A stretch of DNA of 64,000 nucleotides from UBA4132 sp037133675 (lineage in GTDB: Bacteria; Pseudomonadota; Gammaproteobacteria; Methylococcales; Methylomonadaceae), in contig JBAXNR010000003.1 of NCBI GenBank assembly GCA_037133675.1, positions 1-64,000 of the forward strand. The letters are read 5' to 3'. This document shows, piece by piece, positions 35,807 through 44,956 of the stretch. Numbering within the stretch: position 1 is the first letter of the stretch; each line of letters opens with the position of its first letter. The notes beneath the pieces are model-generated. The model saw only the letters and a list, made by a program, of their open reading frames with translations, did no database searches and was not told the DNA's origin. A program made the position numbers and the translations under genes.

Positions 35807-36814
35807 TTATGCAGCGTTTTGTCTTTTATATAAAATAGAGGAATAAACCGATAGCGCGATTAATACCGCACCGACTAAACCAGTGATGACTTCTGGAATT
35901 TCATGAACCATGCTGATTAACATGATAGCCGCTAGTGTACCAATGGCGTAATGTGCTCCATGTTCTAAAAATACATATTCATCCAACGTGCCTTGACGCA
36001 CTAAGTAGACAGTTAAACTCCGCACGAACATTGCACCAATCGCTAAACCTAGCATGATGATAACCACGTCTTGAGTAATCGCAAACGCGCCGATAACACC
36101 ATCAAATGAAAACGATGCGTCTAACACTTCAAGGTATAAAAAGCTCATCGCACTGCCTTTTTTCAAAGCATTGGCAAGTTCTTCGCCTTCTTCTTCATCT
36201 TCAAATAAAGCCGCCATACTGCCAACGACAACATATAGCATCACCCCGCCGACACCTGCCATTAACACTTCAAAACGGATAGGTTCGGGTAGCCAATGAT
36301 TAATTAACAGTAATAATCCCAATGATAGTATCACTTCGATGGATTCGAGTTTACCGAAATCAGATAATTTTTCTTCGATATAGCCTAGCCAATGCAATTC
36401 TTTCTCAGAGTTAAAAATGAACGAGAAAAATACCATTAGCAAAAACATACCACCAAAGGCGGCAATTTCGACATGAGCGTGATTTAAATGTTCTGCATAA
36501 GTGGCGGGATTGTGTAATGCCATTTCCGCCACGCCGAAAAAGCCCATGCCTGTCGCGACAGAAACAATCGCGATAGGGAATATTAAGCGCATTCCAAAGA
36601 CCGCGACCAAAATACCGTAGGTTAGAAAGTACTGCTGCCAGCGTTCATCCATGCGTTTTAGAATGGAGGCATTCACCACAGCGTTATCAAATGATAAACT
36701 CACTTCCAAAACACCTAGAATAATGGCGATAAACGCGCCCATTAATCCACCCCAAAAAAGCGCGGCGGCTAAACAAACTGCTGTTACGATAAAAGAAAGA
36801 CGAAAATGCTGCAT
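35807..36814 (-). CDS. DUF475 (TerC-superfamily) membrane protein
   Basis: This 335-residue polytopic protein belongs to DUF475, a branch of the TerC/LysE-like membrane proteins. The paired acidic motifs typical of TerC-type transporters are present: EVSLSFDNAVVNASIL near residue 37 and YLEVLDASFSFDGVIGAFAI near 225. An acidic loop (FEDEEEGEEL) lies between them. Members are linked to metal ion handling, but the substrate is not established. It is transcribed alone, convergent with the ccm genes. Confidence 0.85.
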   Translation of the reverse strand: MQHFRLSFIVTAVCLAAALFWGGLMGAFIAIILGVLEVSLSFDNAVVNASILKRMDERWQQYFLTYGILVAVFGMRLIFPIAIVSVATGMGFFGVAEMALHNPATYAEHLNHAHVEIAAFGGMFLLMVFFSFIFNSEKELHWLGYIEEKLSDFGKLESIEVILSLGLLLLINHWLPEPIRFEVLMAGVGGVMLYVVVGSMAALFEDEEEGEELANALKKGSAMSFLYLEVLDASFSFDGVIGAFAITQDVVIIMLGLAIGAMFVRSLTVYLVRQGTLDEYVFLEHGAHYAIGTLAAIMLISMVHEIPEVITGLVGAVLIALSVYSSILYKRQNAA

Positions 36815-36915
36815 AAAAATACCTATCGGTTACTGTTTTAGTTGAGCAACTATAAGTCGATTTATTTTAAAATCAACTTTTAATGAAACTGACTGAATGA
36901 CAAAATAGAATTGCA

Positions 36916-36946
36916 CGGATAACATCCCTTGAAGGGATGTTATCCG
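36916..36946. terminator. Near-perfect palindrome downstream of cytochrome c4 gene
   Basis: CGGATAACATCCCTT and its exact complement are separated by one base, giving a long stem. It lies about 100 bases past the stop of the cytochrome gene. It may be its terminator or a repeat; the T tract is weak. Confidence 0.55.
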
Positions 36947-37042
36947 TTGTTCTACTTTAAAGATTAACTAGGAGGGAAGTAGATTAAAGCGTTCGTACCG
37001 AGTTCGTCGAAGCATGAGCGGTTGCTTAGCTACTCCCAGAAA

Positions 37043-37606
37043 TTATAAAGAGCCAAAATAAGCCGCTAACGCCTTAATATCCTCTTCAGAAATTGATCCT
37101 GCAATTGCCTGCATGTGACCATTTTTACGCGAACCTTCTTTAAAGCTGGTTAATTGCTTAATCAAGTAATCAGGTTGTTGACCTGCTAAGCGGGGAAACT
37201 GCCCATTACCCACGCCGTTTTCACCATGACAACCCATGCACATCGCCGATTTAGTTTGTGCTGTCTTAGCCAAAGTAGCATCACCGCCCGCTTTAGCGGC
37301 AGGTAGGCTAGAAAAATAAGCCGCCAAATTATCCATGTCCGCATCACTCAAATCCGCCGCTATAGGTTGCATGATAGGACTGTTGCGGCTTGCCGCCTTA
37401 AATGCTTTCAATTGAATAACGATATAAGTCGCTTGCTGGGCGGCTAAACTAGGAAATTGCGTACTACCTTCACCTTTTGCGCCGTGACAACCTGTACAGT
37501 TAGTAGCTTTTTGTTCGCCTGCTGCTTTATCAACCGCCAAAACGGGCATTGCCAAAAAAAAGCTAAGCAATAAAGAAACGGTAATCGATTTTTTTAGGGT
37601 ATTCAT
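37043..37606 (-). CDS. Dihaem cytochrome c4
   Basis: A signal peptide (SLLLSFFLAMPVLAV) precedes two homologous cytochrome c domains, each with a haem site: CTGCHGAKGEG and CMGCHGENGVG. Repeated axial-Met regions are NSPIMQPIAADLS and KNGHMQAIAGSIS. Its 187 residues and two-domain symmetry are those of periplasmic cytochrome c4, an electron carrier to terminal oxidases. It depends on the ccm system encoded nearby. It is divergent from pheS across a gap of about 230 bases that must hold both promoters. Confidence 0.93.
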   Translation of the reverse strand: MNTLKKSITVSLLLSFFLAMPVLAVDKAAGEQKATNCTGCHGAKGEGSTQFPSLAAQQATYIVIQLKAFKAASRNSPIMQPIAADLSDADMDNLAAYFSSLPAAKAGGDATLAKTAQTKSAMCMGCHGENGVGNGQFPRLAGQQPDYLIKQLTSFKEGSRKNGHMQAIAGSISEEDIKALAAYFGSL

Positions 37607-37838
37607 AACTCACCTCATATTATTAATGGATTGTTGCTGAAAACAAAAAGACGTTGTTAGCGATTGATATTTAAGTAAGAATACCGTAAAAATAAAATAT
37701 CTGGTATCCCTTTGTTTTACATTTTTATATGGCTGCTTAGCGTTATCATGAGAATTATTGAACACGCGTGTTCTGTGACGCTCATTTTGCAATCTCATGA
37801 TAAAATTACCAGCTTTTTAACACACAGCGACACACAAT

Positions 37839-38858
37839 ATGTCCACATCCCTAGATGAACTTCTCGCACAAGCCTTACAAGAGCTTGCTGCTGCCTCCGA
37901 CCTGATACAGCTTGATGCCGTGCGTGTGCATTATTTAGGTAAAAAAGGCTTGTTTACCGAACAAATGAAAGAACTCGGTAAACTTGATCCAGAACAACGC
38001 CGCGCTGTTGGGCAAGTGATCAATCAAGCCAAAGACAGTTTTCAAACGCAACTGGAAGCCAAAAAAACCGAATTGGAATCAGCGGCACTGACTGCACGAC
38101 TAGCCAGTGAACGCATAGATGTCACGTTAGCAGGTCGTGGTCAAGCAGTGGCTGGTTTGCATCCTGTCACTACCACGCTAAGACGCATCAATAAAATTTT
38201 TGCCAGTGTGGGTTTTCAAGTGGTCGAAGGCCCTGAAATTGAAGATGATTATCACAATTTTGAAGCCTTAAATATTCCCGCGCATCATCCAGCGCGTGCT
38301 ATGCACGACACTTTTTATTTTGACGCGCATCGGGTATTAAGAACCCACACCTCACCCGTACAGATTCGGGTCATGGAATCGGAAACACCTCCATTAAAAG
38401 TGATTGCACCTGGTCGCGTGTACCGTTGTGATTCTGATATTACCCACACACCGATGTTTCACCAAGTGGAAGGCTTTTTAGTCGATACCGATGTCAGTTT
38501 TGCCGATTTAAAAGGCGTGGTTTATGAGTTTTTACGCGCATTTTTTGAGAAAGATATTCAAGTCCGCTTCCGTCCGTCGTATTTTCCATTTACTGAACCG
38601 TCCGCAGAAGTCGATATTGAATGCGTAATGTGTGGCGGTGAAGGTTGCCGCGTCTGTAGTCACACAGGTTGGTTAGAAGTCATGGGTTGCGGCATGATAC
38701 ATCCAGAAGTATTTAAAGCAGTCAATATTGATAGCGAACGCTACAGCGGTTTTGCGTTTGGCATGGGCGTTGAACGCTTGGCAATGCTGCGTTATGGCAT
38801 TAATGATTTACGGTTATTTTTTGAAAATGACCTGAAATTTTTACAGCAGTTTCATTGA
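37839..38858 (+). CDS. pheS: Phenylalanyl-tRNA synthetase alpha subunit
   Basis: PheS is the catalytic subunit that charges tRNA-Phe. The N-terminal coiled coil (about 1-90) and class II motifs (GFQVVEGPEIEDDYHNFEAL, HTSPVQIRVM, PGRVYRCD, MFHQVEGFLVD, FRPSYFPFTEPSAEV, GFAFGMGVERLAMLRYG) are all intact. The CVMCGGEGCRVC segment and 339 residues are normal. Unusually, pheT does not follow: a hairpin and an opposite-strand gene begin within 35 bases. The beta subunit must be encoded elsewhere. No rplT or infC lies upstream. Confidence 0.96.
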   Translation: MSTSLDELLAQALQELAAASDLIQLDAVRVHYLGKKGLFTEQMKELGKLDPEQRRAVGQVINQAKDSFQTQLEAKKTELESAALTARLASERIDVTLAGRGQAVAGLHPVTTTLRRINKIFASVGFQVVEGPEIEDDYHNFEALNIPAHHPARAMHDTFYFDAHRVLRTHTSPVQIRVMESETPPLKVIAPGRVYRCDSDITHTPMFHQVEGFLVDTDVSFADLKGVVYEFLRAFFEKDIQVRFRPSYFPFTEPSAEVDIECVMCGGEGCRVCSHTGWLEVMGCGMIHPEVFKAVNIDSERYSGFAFGMGVERLAMLRYGINDLRLFFENDLKFLQQFH

Positions 38859-38866
38859 TTAATAGC

Positions 38867-38890
38867 TTGGGGTGAGTTTACGAACCCCAA
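38867..38890 (+). terminator. Hairpin after pheS
   Basis: TTGGGGT (38867-38873) pairs with ACCCCAA (38884-38890). It lies between pheS and the convergent J-domain pseudogene. The sequence is like the palindrome at 58834-58920. Confidence 0.5.
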
Positions 38891-38891
38891 C

Positions 38892-39686
38892 TTACCGCGC
38901 TATCAACGCCCCCAGTTCAGCCCGTAAGCCTTGCTCTAGGTCAGCAAAATAATCATCTTTGCTGGTAATAGTCTGCATACACAAATAAGTTTCATCGGCT
39001 TGCAGGCGTTGTATATCGGCTTCTAACGCGGCAATGCGTTCGCGTAAGGCGGCTATTTTGCTTTGTAATATCGCTTTGTCAGTAATGCTATCGGAGGCTG
39101 TGCTTAAAGTCGCGCCAGTTTCTAGCGAGTGCAAAATATCCAGAACGCGCTGTAAATCTTGGCGGCGATAGGCATCATTGAGTGCTTTAAAAAAACTCTG
39201 TGCCTTGGGCTTTAAATTCATCGGCGAGTTTATCAGGATGACATAAACGGCTGGCTTTGCGATACGCGGCTTTGAGTTGCTGTTGCTCTTCTGGCGTTAA
39301 CGTCTGCGGCGCGTCTTGGAGTTGTTGCTGGTAACTCTGTTCAAAGTTTTCATAATCCTGTTGGGCTTCTTGCTGTTCGGCGGTGTCATGACTGAACAAT
39401 TCAGCGCGTTTTTTCAAAATCGCTTCAATCAAACTGCCTAAACGCCGCACACATCGCTGTTGAATTCATTGATTTGCCGCTCCAAGTCCGCTTGGGTGTC
39501 GGTTTTGTCATTCAAACGATTTTCTAGCAGTTTCAATTCCAGTTTCAGCCCTTGAATCTGCTGGTTTTGAAACACCATCACGCCGCTGTTGTCGTGTTTA
39601 TACTGCTCAATCAACTGAATCACATACTGGAATCGCTTAGTGCTGATAAGTGCCAAAATCTGTTTTACTTTTTCATCCAACGGCAA
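38892..39686 (-). pseudogene. J-domain protein gene broken by two frameshifts
   Basis: Three overlapping reading frames (39438-39686, 39187-39450, 38892-39221) together make one protein of about 260 residues. It has a helical N-terminus, a J-domain (LKAAYRKASRLCHPDKLADEF, continuing KALNDAYRRQDLQ) and a C-terminal coiled coil (LRERIAALEADIQRLQ). Dropping one TG of the CACACA run at 39448-39453 joins NSDV to RRLGSLIEAIL. Dropping one base of the CC at 39203-39204 gives a continuous DEFKAQAQSFFKALN. Both lesions are slippage-type, so decay and sequencing error are both possible. J-domain proteins are Hsp70 co-chaperones; the HPD motif is intact. The first codon is TTG, overlapping the TVP38 gene. 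Confidence 0.8.
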
Positions 39687-40339
39687 GTAAATTTTTTAGC
39701 AATCAGTGGAAATAAACCTAATAAAACAAATGAACCGACCAAAATAGGCGATAAGATGCCCGATAAAGAATCCAACTTACCTAGTTGTGTGCCTGCATTT
39801 ACATACACCAGCGTTCCTGCCAACATTCCTAGCTGACTGATTCCGTAAAAACTTCTGATGTTTAGCGTAGTTAAGCCCATCAATAAATTAATCATAAAAA
39901 AAGGAAACAACGGCACAAGTCGCAAAGTGAATAAATAATATTCGCCATCGCGTTCTATACCTTCATTAATAGTCTTAAGATGTTCACCGAACTTCGCTTG
40001 TACTGTGTCTCTAAATAAAAATCGCGCACTTAAAAATGCCAAACTAGCCCCGATAGTTGAGGCAAAAGAAACGATCACCGTTCCCCAAAATAAGCCAAAA
40101 ATAGCCCCACCTGCCAAGGTCAAAATAGTCGCACCAGGTAACGATAAGGCAGTCACTGCAATATAAAGCAAGGCATAGCTAGCCAAGGCTTGCAGGGGCT
40201 GGGTATGATAAAAATCGACAATGCTAGTCTGTTGTCCTTTAAGTGCGGCTAAGCTTAAAAACTGTTGTCCACCAAGGTAGAAAAAACCAGCTATCGCGCT
40301 GATCATAACGATCAGTAAGATAATCCGTGAATTATTCAT
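39665..40339 (-). CDS. TVP38/TMEM64 (SNARE-associated/DedA-like) membrane protein
   Basis: This 224-residue protein has about six membrane segments. The family signature is present: LPGATILTLAGGAIFG, then FRDTVQAKFGEHL, and FTLRLVPLFPFFMINLLMG with a re-entrant loop. Such proteins are probably membrane transporters or lipid scramblases; the substrate is not known. The third Met is chosen because AGGTG is best spaced to it. Its 3' end overlaps the J-domain gene by 22 bases. Confidence 0.85.
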   Translation of the reverse strand: MNNSRIILLIVMISAIAGFFYLGGQQFLSLAALKGQQTSIVDFYHTQPLQALASYALLYIAVTALSLPGATILTLAGGAIFGLFWGTVIVSFASTIGASLAFLSARFLFRDTVQAKFGEHLKTINEGIERDGEYYLFTLRLVPLFPFFMINLLMGLTTLNIRSFYGISQLGMLAGTLVYVNAGTQLGKLDSLSGILSPILVGSFVLLGLFPLIAKKFTCRWMKK

Positions 40340-40545
40340 GTGCATCACCTATAAAATTTAAAAGGCTATTTTTGCGTCATTACAGGCTTAAATTCAGCAT
40401 AAATCTCAAATTCAACTGGTGGTCAAGTCAAATGATTTACGCACGAAAAAGCTTAACGATTTTTTTATTGTGCTGATGATAGTATCTTTATCGATTTTTA
40501 GTATTCCAAGTTAGAACTACCACTCTTAGAACAGTGTAACAGCCG

Positions 40546-41385
40546 TTATTTAGAAAAATACAGGTTATCAATTAAACGTGTTTTCCCTAGTTTTGCTGCT
40601 ACTAATAATACCAAATCAATATCATCGGACTGAGCGGGGGCTAAATCGCTACTACGGCAAATGCGAAAATACTCAGGTGCAAAACCTGCTTGCTGTAAAA
40701 AAGATACTGTTTGCTGCTCTATTGCTGCGTAATCATTGCCCGCTATAATCGTTGCACGCGCTACGCACAAAGATTGATACAGCAACGGTGCGATTTTTTG
40801 TTGTTCTGGGGTCAAATAAGCGTTTCTTGAACTCATGGCTAAGCCGTTGGCTTCGCGTACTGTCTCCACACCGATGATGTCCACAGGAATATTCAAATCC
40901 TTGACCATGATGCGAATCACCGCCAGTTGCTGAAAATCTTTTAGCCCGAATAAAGCAATCGTCGGTTGCACCATATTGAATAATTTGCAAACCACTGTTG
41001 CCACACCATCAAAATGTCCAACGCGTGACGCGCCACAATGAATGGTTGATAGTCCTGCCACGCTGATAACGGTTTTTGCATCGGGAGCGTACATTTCGGC
41101 AACAGCGGGTAGAAATAATAAATCGGTTTCTATGGCTTGCAGTTTTTCTTGGTCTTGGGTTTCAGTACGCGGATAGCTGTCAAAATCTTCACCCACGCCA
41201 AATTGGGTAGGATTAACAAAAATACTGACCACGACTTTATCGGCTTTTTGTTTAGCTAGTTTAACTAACTGGCAATGCCCCGCGTGCAAATTACCCATCG
41301 TTGGTACAAAGGCAATGCTGTAACCTGCGGCTTTCCAAGTGTTGATGGTGGGACGTAGAACTTCGATGGTGTTGACTATCTGCAT
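40546..41385 (-). CDS. panC: Pantothenate synthetase PanC
   Basis: PanC joins pantoate and beta-alanine using ATP, the last step of vitamin B5 synthesis. The HIGH-like HAGH in VPTMGNLHAGHCQLVKLA, FVNPTQFGVGEDFDSYPRT, LFGLKDFQQLAVI and SSRNAYLTPEQ are intact. Its 279 residues are normal. It begins two bases after panB ends and is last in the pcnB-folK-panB-panC order. Confidence 0.96.
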   Translation of the reverse strand: MQIVNTIEVLRPTINTWKAAGYSIAFVPTMGNLHAGHCQLVKLAKQKADKVVVSIFVNPTQFGVGEDFDSYPRTETQDQEKLQAIETDLLFLPAVAEMYAPDAKTVISVAGLSTIHCGASRVGHFDGVATVVCKLFNMVQPTIALFGLKDFQQLAVIRIMVKDLNIPVDIIGVETVREANGLAMSSRNAYLTPEQQKIAPLLYQSLCVARATIIAGNDYAAIEQQTVSFLQQAGFAPEYFRICRSSDLAPAQSDDIDLVLLVAAKLGKTRLIDNLYFSK

Positions 41386-41387
41386 AA

Positions 41388-42203
41388 TTAAAAACTGTGT
41401 TCAGAGCTTGGGAATTGGTGTTGTTTAACGGCATTTTGATAGGCGGCAATTGCCTCACTAATACTGCTTGCATCCTGCATAAAGTTTCTGGAAAAGCGTG
41501 GAGCTTTGCCGATGCTTATACCTAGCATATCGTACAGCACTAGCACTTGTCCGTCACAATCAATCCCCGCGCCGATACCAATGACGGGGATAGTTAATTG
41601 TTGGCTAATGGTTTTAGCGAGTGCGGCAGGTACGCATTCCAAAACTAATAAACTCGCGCCAGCTTGCTGGAGTTGATAAGCATCATTCACTATTTTATCG
41701 GCATCAACATTAGTTTTGCCTTGTACTTTATAACTACCGAGCTGGTTAATTTGTTGCGGTAATAAGCCTAAATGCCCACACACGGGAATGCCTTGCTCGA
41801 CTAAAAAGCGCGTTGTTTCTATTTTTGCGCCTTCAAGTTTGACCATTTGTGCGCCACTTTTTTGCATCAATTGTGCGGCATTTTGGGCGGCGATTAACGG
41901 CGTTGAATAAGTCATAAATGGTAAGTCGGCGATAATAAAGGCTCGCCGCCGTGCCTCTGCAACGCATCGAGTATGGTAAACCATGTCTTCAATGGTAACA
42001 GGCAAGGTGCTTTGTTGTCCTTGTATCACCATGCCTAAAGAATCGCCGACCAATAATATGTCTATGCCAACTTGGTCACATAACGCGCTAAAACTGGCAT
42101 CGTAAGCGGTTAAACAGGTGATTTTTTCGCCGCGTTGTTTCATGGCGGCAATATCGGTGACGGTTAGCGTTTTTATCGCATTGCCGTAAAGTGTTTGATT
42201 CAT
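41388..42203 (-). CDS. panB: 3-methyl-2-oxobutanoate hydroxymethyltransferase PanB
   Basis: PanB makes ketopantoate from alpha-ketoisovalerate and methylene-tetrahydrofolate. Typical motifs are CLTAYDASFSALCDQVGID, LVGDSLGMVIQG, MVYHTRCV and GCDGQVLVLYDMLGI with the preceding IPVIGIGAGI. Its 271 residues are full length. It overlaps folK by four bases. A folate-related gene next to a folate-using enzyme is the standard gammaproteobacterial arrangement. Confidence 0.96.
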   Translation of the reverse strand: MNQTLYGNAIKTLTVTDIAAMKQRGEKITCLTAYDASFSALCDQVGIDILLVGDSLGMVIQGQQSTLPVTIEDMVYHTRCVAEARRRAFIIADLPFMTYSTPLIAAQNAAQLMQKSGAQMVKLEGAKIETTRFLVEQGIPVCGHLGLLPQQINQLGSYKVQGKTNVDADKIVNDAYQLQQAGASLLVLECVPAALAKTISQQLTIPVIGIGAGIDCDGQVLVLYDMLGISIGKAPRFSRNFMQDASSISEAIAAYQNAVKQHQFPSSEHSF

Positions 42204-42703
42204 ACGTCTAGTTTTTTTAGTCCCGCTAAAGGGCAGTTTGCTAATAAATCGATTAGCTTGCCTTTGTTGGGAATAGTCAGTTGTGGAGCAATTTCATAAA
42301 GTGGGTATAACACAAATGCCCGTTCGGTTAAACCTGAGTGGGGAACGGTTAAATCAGGCAAAGCAATGATGTTATCGCCATATAATAATATATCTAAATC
42401 CAGCGTTCTCGCACCCCAGCGTTCTTCTCTGATACGTCCATGATTATTTTCAATGCTTTGTAAGCCACGCAGTAATTCAAGCGGTGCTAATGTGGTTGCG
42501 ACTGCCATCACCGCATTGACATAATCAGGTTGATCTTGTGGCCCCATTGGTAAGCTTTGATAAAGACAAGAAAAAGCCAGTTCTTTGACGTGGGCAAGCG
42601 CGGTAATGGCTGTCCGCGCTGAATAAAGTTGTTGACTGGGATTTTGGAGATTGCTGCCTAAGCCAATATAGGTAAGCACAGCTTCTGAACTGAGTGACTG
42701 CAT
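42200..42703 (-). CDS. folK: HPPK, folate biosynthesis enzyme FolK
   Basis: FolK transfers pyrophosphate from ATP to 6-hydroxymethyl-dihydropterin. The family pattern is clear: YIGLGSNLQNPSQQL, PDYVNAVMAVAT, LLRGLQSIENNHGRIREERW and ARTLDLDILLYG. Its 167 residues are normal. It lies two bases after pcnB and overlaps panB. Confidence 0.95.
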   Translation of the reverse strand: MQSLSSEAVLTYIGLGSNLQNPSQQLYSARTAITALAHVKELAFSCLYQSLPMGPQDQPDYVNAVMAVATTLAPLELLRGLQSIENNHGRIREERWGARTLDLDILLYGDNIIALPDLTVPHSGLTERAFVLYPLYEIAPQLTIPNKGKLIDLLANCPLAGLKKLDV

Positions 42704-42705
42704 GA

Positions 42706-44019
42706 TTAATCAGAACTCACTTCTTGAGGTTTAGATTTTTTACGGTAGTTTCTTTTGCGTGGCGATTTAGTGCTTTTCGCTTGCTGTGATGGCGCGGTCA
42801 TTTTGCGTTGTTCGGTTTCATTGGCGTTTTGATAACTTTCCCACCACTTGGCTAATTCAAGATCAGCACCCCCTGTTTGAGCGCGTAATAATAGAAAATC
42901 GTAAGCCGCTCTAAAGCGTGGATGAGTAATCAGTCGGCTAGGTTTAGAACCCACACAGACATTAAACTTAGGCTGTAAACTCCATAGTTCACGCATGGCA
43001 AGAGTGATATGACGCGGTAACGCGGTGCTTTTTACCTGCATAGCGATGACTTCGTTGGCAGCTTCTTGATAGGCTACAAATTCAGGCGAACCTTTTGCCA
43101 TTTTTTGCTTGCTGCGTATTTGCACCGCATCCCATAAAAAAGCAGCAAATAAAAAATACGCTGTGACGGTTTTGCCTTCGGCAATGCGATTGTCGGAATT
43201 TTCTAAGGCTTTAATCAATAATAATCGGGGGAAGCCTTCGTCCTCAACGGCTAAGCTGTTTTCTGTGGCAGGAAATAGCACTTGAAACAGTCCATAGTGC
43301 CGAAGCATTTCAAAGGTTTGTAATGCGTAGCCTGACATAAAAAGCTTTAAGGATTCATCATAAAGTCGCGCAGACGGAATGCTGGCTAATAATTCCGCGA
43401 CATTGTGCATGGCTTTTTCACAATCAGGATGAATATGAAAACCCAATTTGACCGCAAAACGCACCGCTCGCAACATTCGCACAGGGTCTTCACGAAAACG
43501 CGTTTCAGGATCGCCTATTAAACGCAGTATGCCCGCTTGATGGTCTGCCATGCCGCCTGTGTAATCGACCACGGAAAAATCTTTGATATTGTAATATAAG
43601 GCGTTGACGGTAAAATCGCGTCGCCATACGTCTTGTTCAATCGTGCCATAGACATTATCACGCAATAACCGCCCTTCTTTATTGAGGACTTGGTCATCAT
43701 TTCGCGCCTCTCCTGCACCGCGAAAAGTGGCAACTTCAATTACTTCATGACCAAAATGCACATGAGCAAGCCGAAATCGCCGACCAATAATGCGGCAGTT
43801 ACGAAATACTTTTCTGACTTGTTCAGGATCAGCATTGGTAGCAACATCAAAATCTTTAGGCTCTCGTCCTAATAATAAATCACGCACACAGCCACCGACC
43901 AGATAAGCATCAAAGCCCGCTTTTTGCAATTGATAAAGCACCTTTAAAGCATTGACACTGATTTGCTTGCGCGAGATACAATGTTCTGGTCGCGCATAAA
44001 TGCTAACGTTACTCTGCAC
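42706..44019 (-). CDS. pcnB: Poly(A) polymerase PcnB
   Basis: PcnB adds A-tails to RNA and promotes decay. The nucleotidyltransferase domain has LVGGCVRDLLLGREPKDFDVA with the metal-binding DFD, then VATFRG and RRDFTVNALYYN. The RNA-binding region (RMLRAVRFAVKLGFHIHPD) follows, and the C-terminus is basic (KSTKSPRKRNYRKKSK). Its 437 residues are in the PcnB range, longer than the related CCA-adding enzymes. It is first in its operon, with about 270 bases of divergent intergenic DNA upstream. Confidence 0.94.
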   Translation of the reverse strand: MQSNVSIYARPEHCISRKQISVNALKVLYQLQKAGFDAYLVGGCVRDLLLGREPKDFDVATNADPEQVRKVFRNCRIIGRRFRLAHVHFGHEVIEVATFRGAGEARNDDQVLNKEGRLLRDNVYGTIEQDVWRRDFTVNALYYNIKDFSVVDYTGGMADHQAGILRLIGDPETRFREDPVRMLRAVRFAVKLGFHIHPDCEKAMHNVAELLASIPSARLYDESLKLFMSGYALQTFEMLRHYGLFQVLFPATENSLAVEDEGFPRLLLIKALENSDNRIAEGKTVTAYFLFAAFLWDAVQIRSKQKMAKGSPEFVAYQEAANEVIAMQVKSTALPRHITLAMRELWSLQPKFNVCVGSKPSRLITHPRFRAAYDFLLLRAQTGGADLELAKWWESYQNANETEQRKMTAPSQQAKSTKSPRKRNYRKKSKPQEVSSD

Positions 44020-44164
44020 ATTGACTGGCTCAGCTTCATTTTTGGCTGAGTTAATAATTTTTTTGAAAAAGTTTAAAATGACCTGTGACCCTGTTTGTTT
44101 TGCTACGTTTTGATAATCATATCATTTCAATCAATTCTAGCCCAATCATATAGGCTTGTTTTCT

Positions 44165-44194
44165 TTTACATTAACCTTTTGAATATAGTAGAAT
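44165..44194 (+). promoter_or_regulatory. Possible sigma-70 promoter for the small-membrane/RDD/prlC genes
   Basis: TTTACA (44165-44170) and TAGAAT (44189-44194) are separated by 18 bases, about 100 bases before the first plus-strand gene. Confidence 0.45.
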
Positions 44195-44290
44195 CACTGT
44201 GCTGACTTTCATCTACTACGCAGATAAAAGACCAGTAAACCCTATTTAAACACGCTTATCACTTAATTAGCGCACTTGTCTGGATTTGTT

Positions 44291-44470
44291 ATGTTCAAAA
44301 AAATTCTTAATGGCTTAATTGACCATCCTATTTTAACCAGTCTTTTTATATCAGATTTTGGTGTTCTTTTGTTTCATAGACCGCCTTTTGTGTTTTCTTT
44401 GCTCATGTTAGGTGCATTGATAGCAATGTGTATGTATTTCGGTCAAAAATTAGCTTTGTTCAGCAATTAA
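44291..44470 (+). CDS. Small membrane protein of unknown function
   Basis: This 59-residue protein has hydrophobic stretches (ILTSLFISDFGVLLF and FVFSLLMLGALIAMCMYFG) and is probably a two-helix membrane protein. The ATG at 44291 is preferred over a TTG five codons upstream. Its stop abuts the start of the RDD gene. I do not recognise the family. Confidence 0.45.
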   Translation: MFKKILNGLIDHPILTSLFISDFGVLLFHRPPFVFSLLMLGALIAMCMYFGQKLALFSN

Positions 44471-44914
44471 TTGTCTCAGAATGCCAAAAAACTTTCAAAA
44501 TCAGGGGTTGATGCACAATCAGCCCCTAGTTTTTTGTGTCGATTGGTCATCGTTTTTTACGATTTCCTCTTACTCATCGCCTTGCTATTTTTAGCAACTG
44601 CTCTGTTACTGCCGTTTGGTGAGGCGGTTATTCGAGAAAAAATCTTTTACCGCCCCTATCTGCTGCTGGTTAGCTTTATTTTTTACGGCTGGTTTTGGAC
44701 ACATGGTGGGCAAACCTTGGGCTTACGCGCATGGAAAGCAAAAGTATTAACAACCGATCAACAACCTATTAACTGGGTTCAGGCGTTGGTACGTTTTGTG
44801 ACTGCTTTTGCTTCTTGCGGACTCGGTTTATTATGGATACCGCTAGATAAAAAACGGCGCAGTTGGCACGATTACTTGTCCAAAACAGCGGTGTTTTTTG
44901 ACGAAAAAAAATAA
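44471..44914 (+). CDS. RDD-family membrane protein
   Basis: This 147-residue protein has the RDD pattern: an N-terminal LCRLVIVFYDFLLLIAL helix with the Arg and Asp of the name, and a middle helix with WTHGGQTLGLRAWKAKV. The C-terminal part is FASCGLGLLWIPLDKKRRSWHDYLSKT, where W-HD is conserved. RDD proteins are small membrane proteins, some linked to ion exchange. It appears to start with TTG directly after the preceding stop. prlC follows 42 bases later. Confidence 0.85.
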   Translation: MSQNAKKLSKSGVDAQSAPSFLCRLVIVFYDFLLLIALLFLATALLLPFGEAVIREKIFYRPYLLLVSFIFYGWFWTHGGQTLGLRAWKAKVLTTDQQPINWVQALVRFVTAFASCGLGLLWIPLDKKRRSWHDYLSKTAVFFDEKK

Positions 44915-44956
44915 ATATCCCTCTATCTTCAATAACTTATTCGACTTGATAACGAT

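Noticed and set aside
37610..37798. 62-residue frame upstream of the cytochrome gene
   Set aside because: It fills the promoter region between divergent genes, has no recognisable features, and an upstream leader is not supported.
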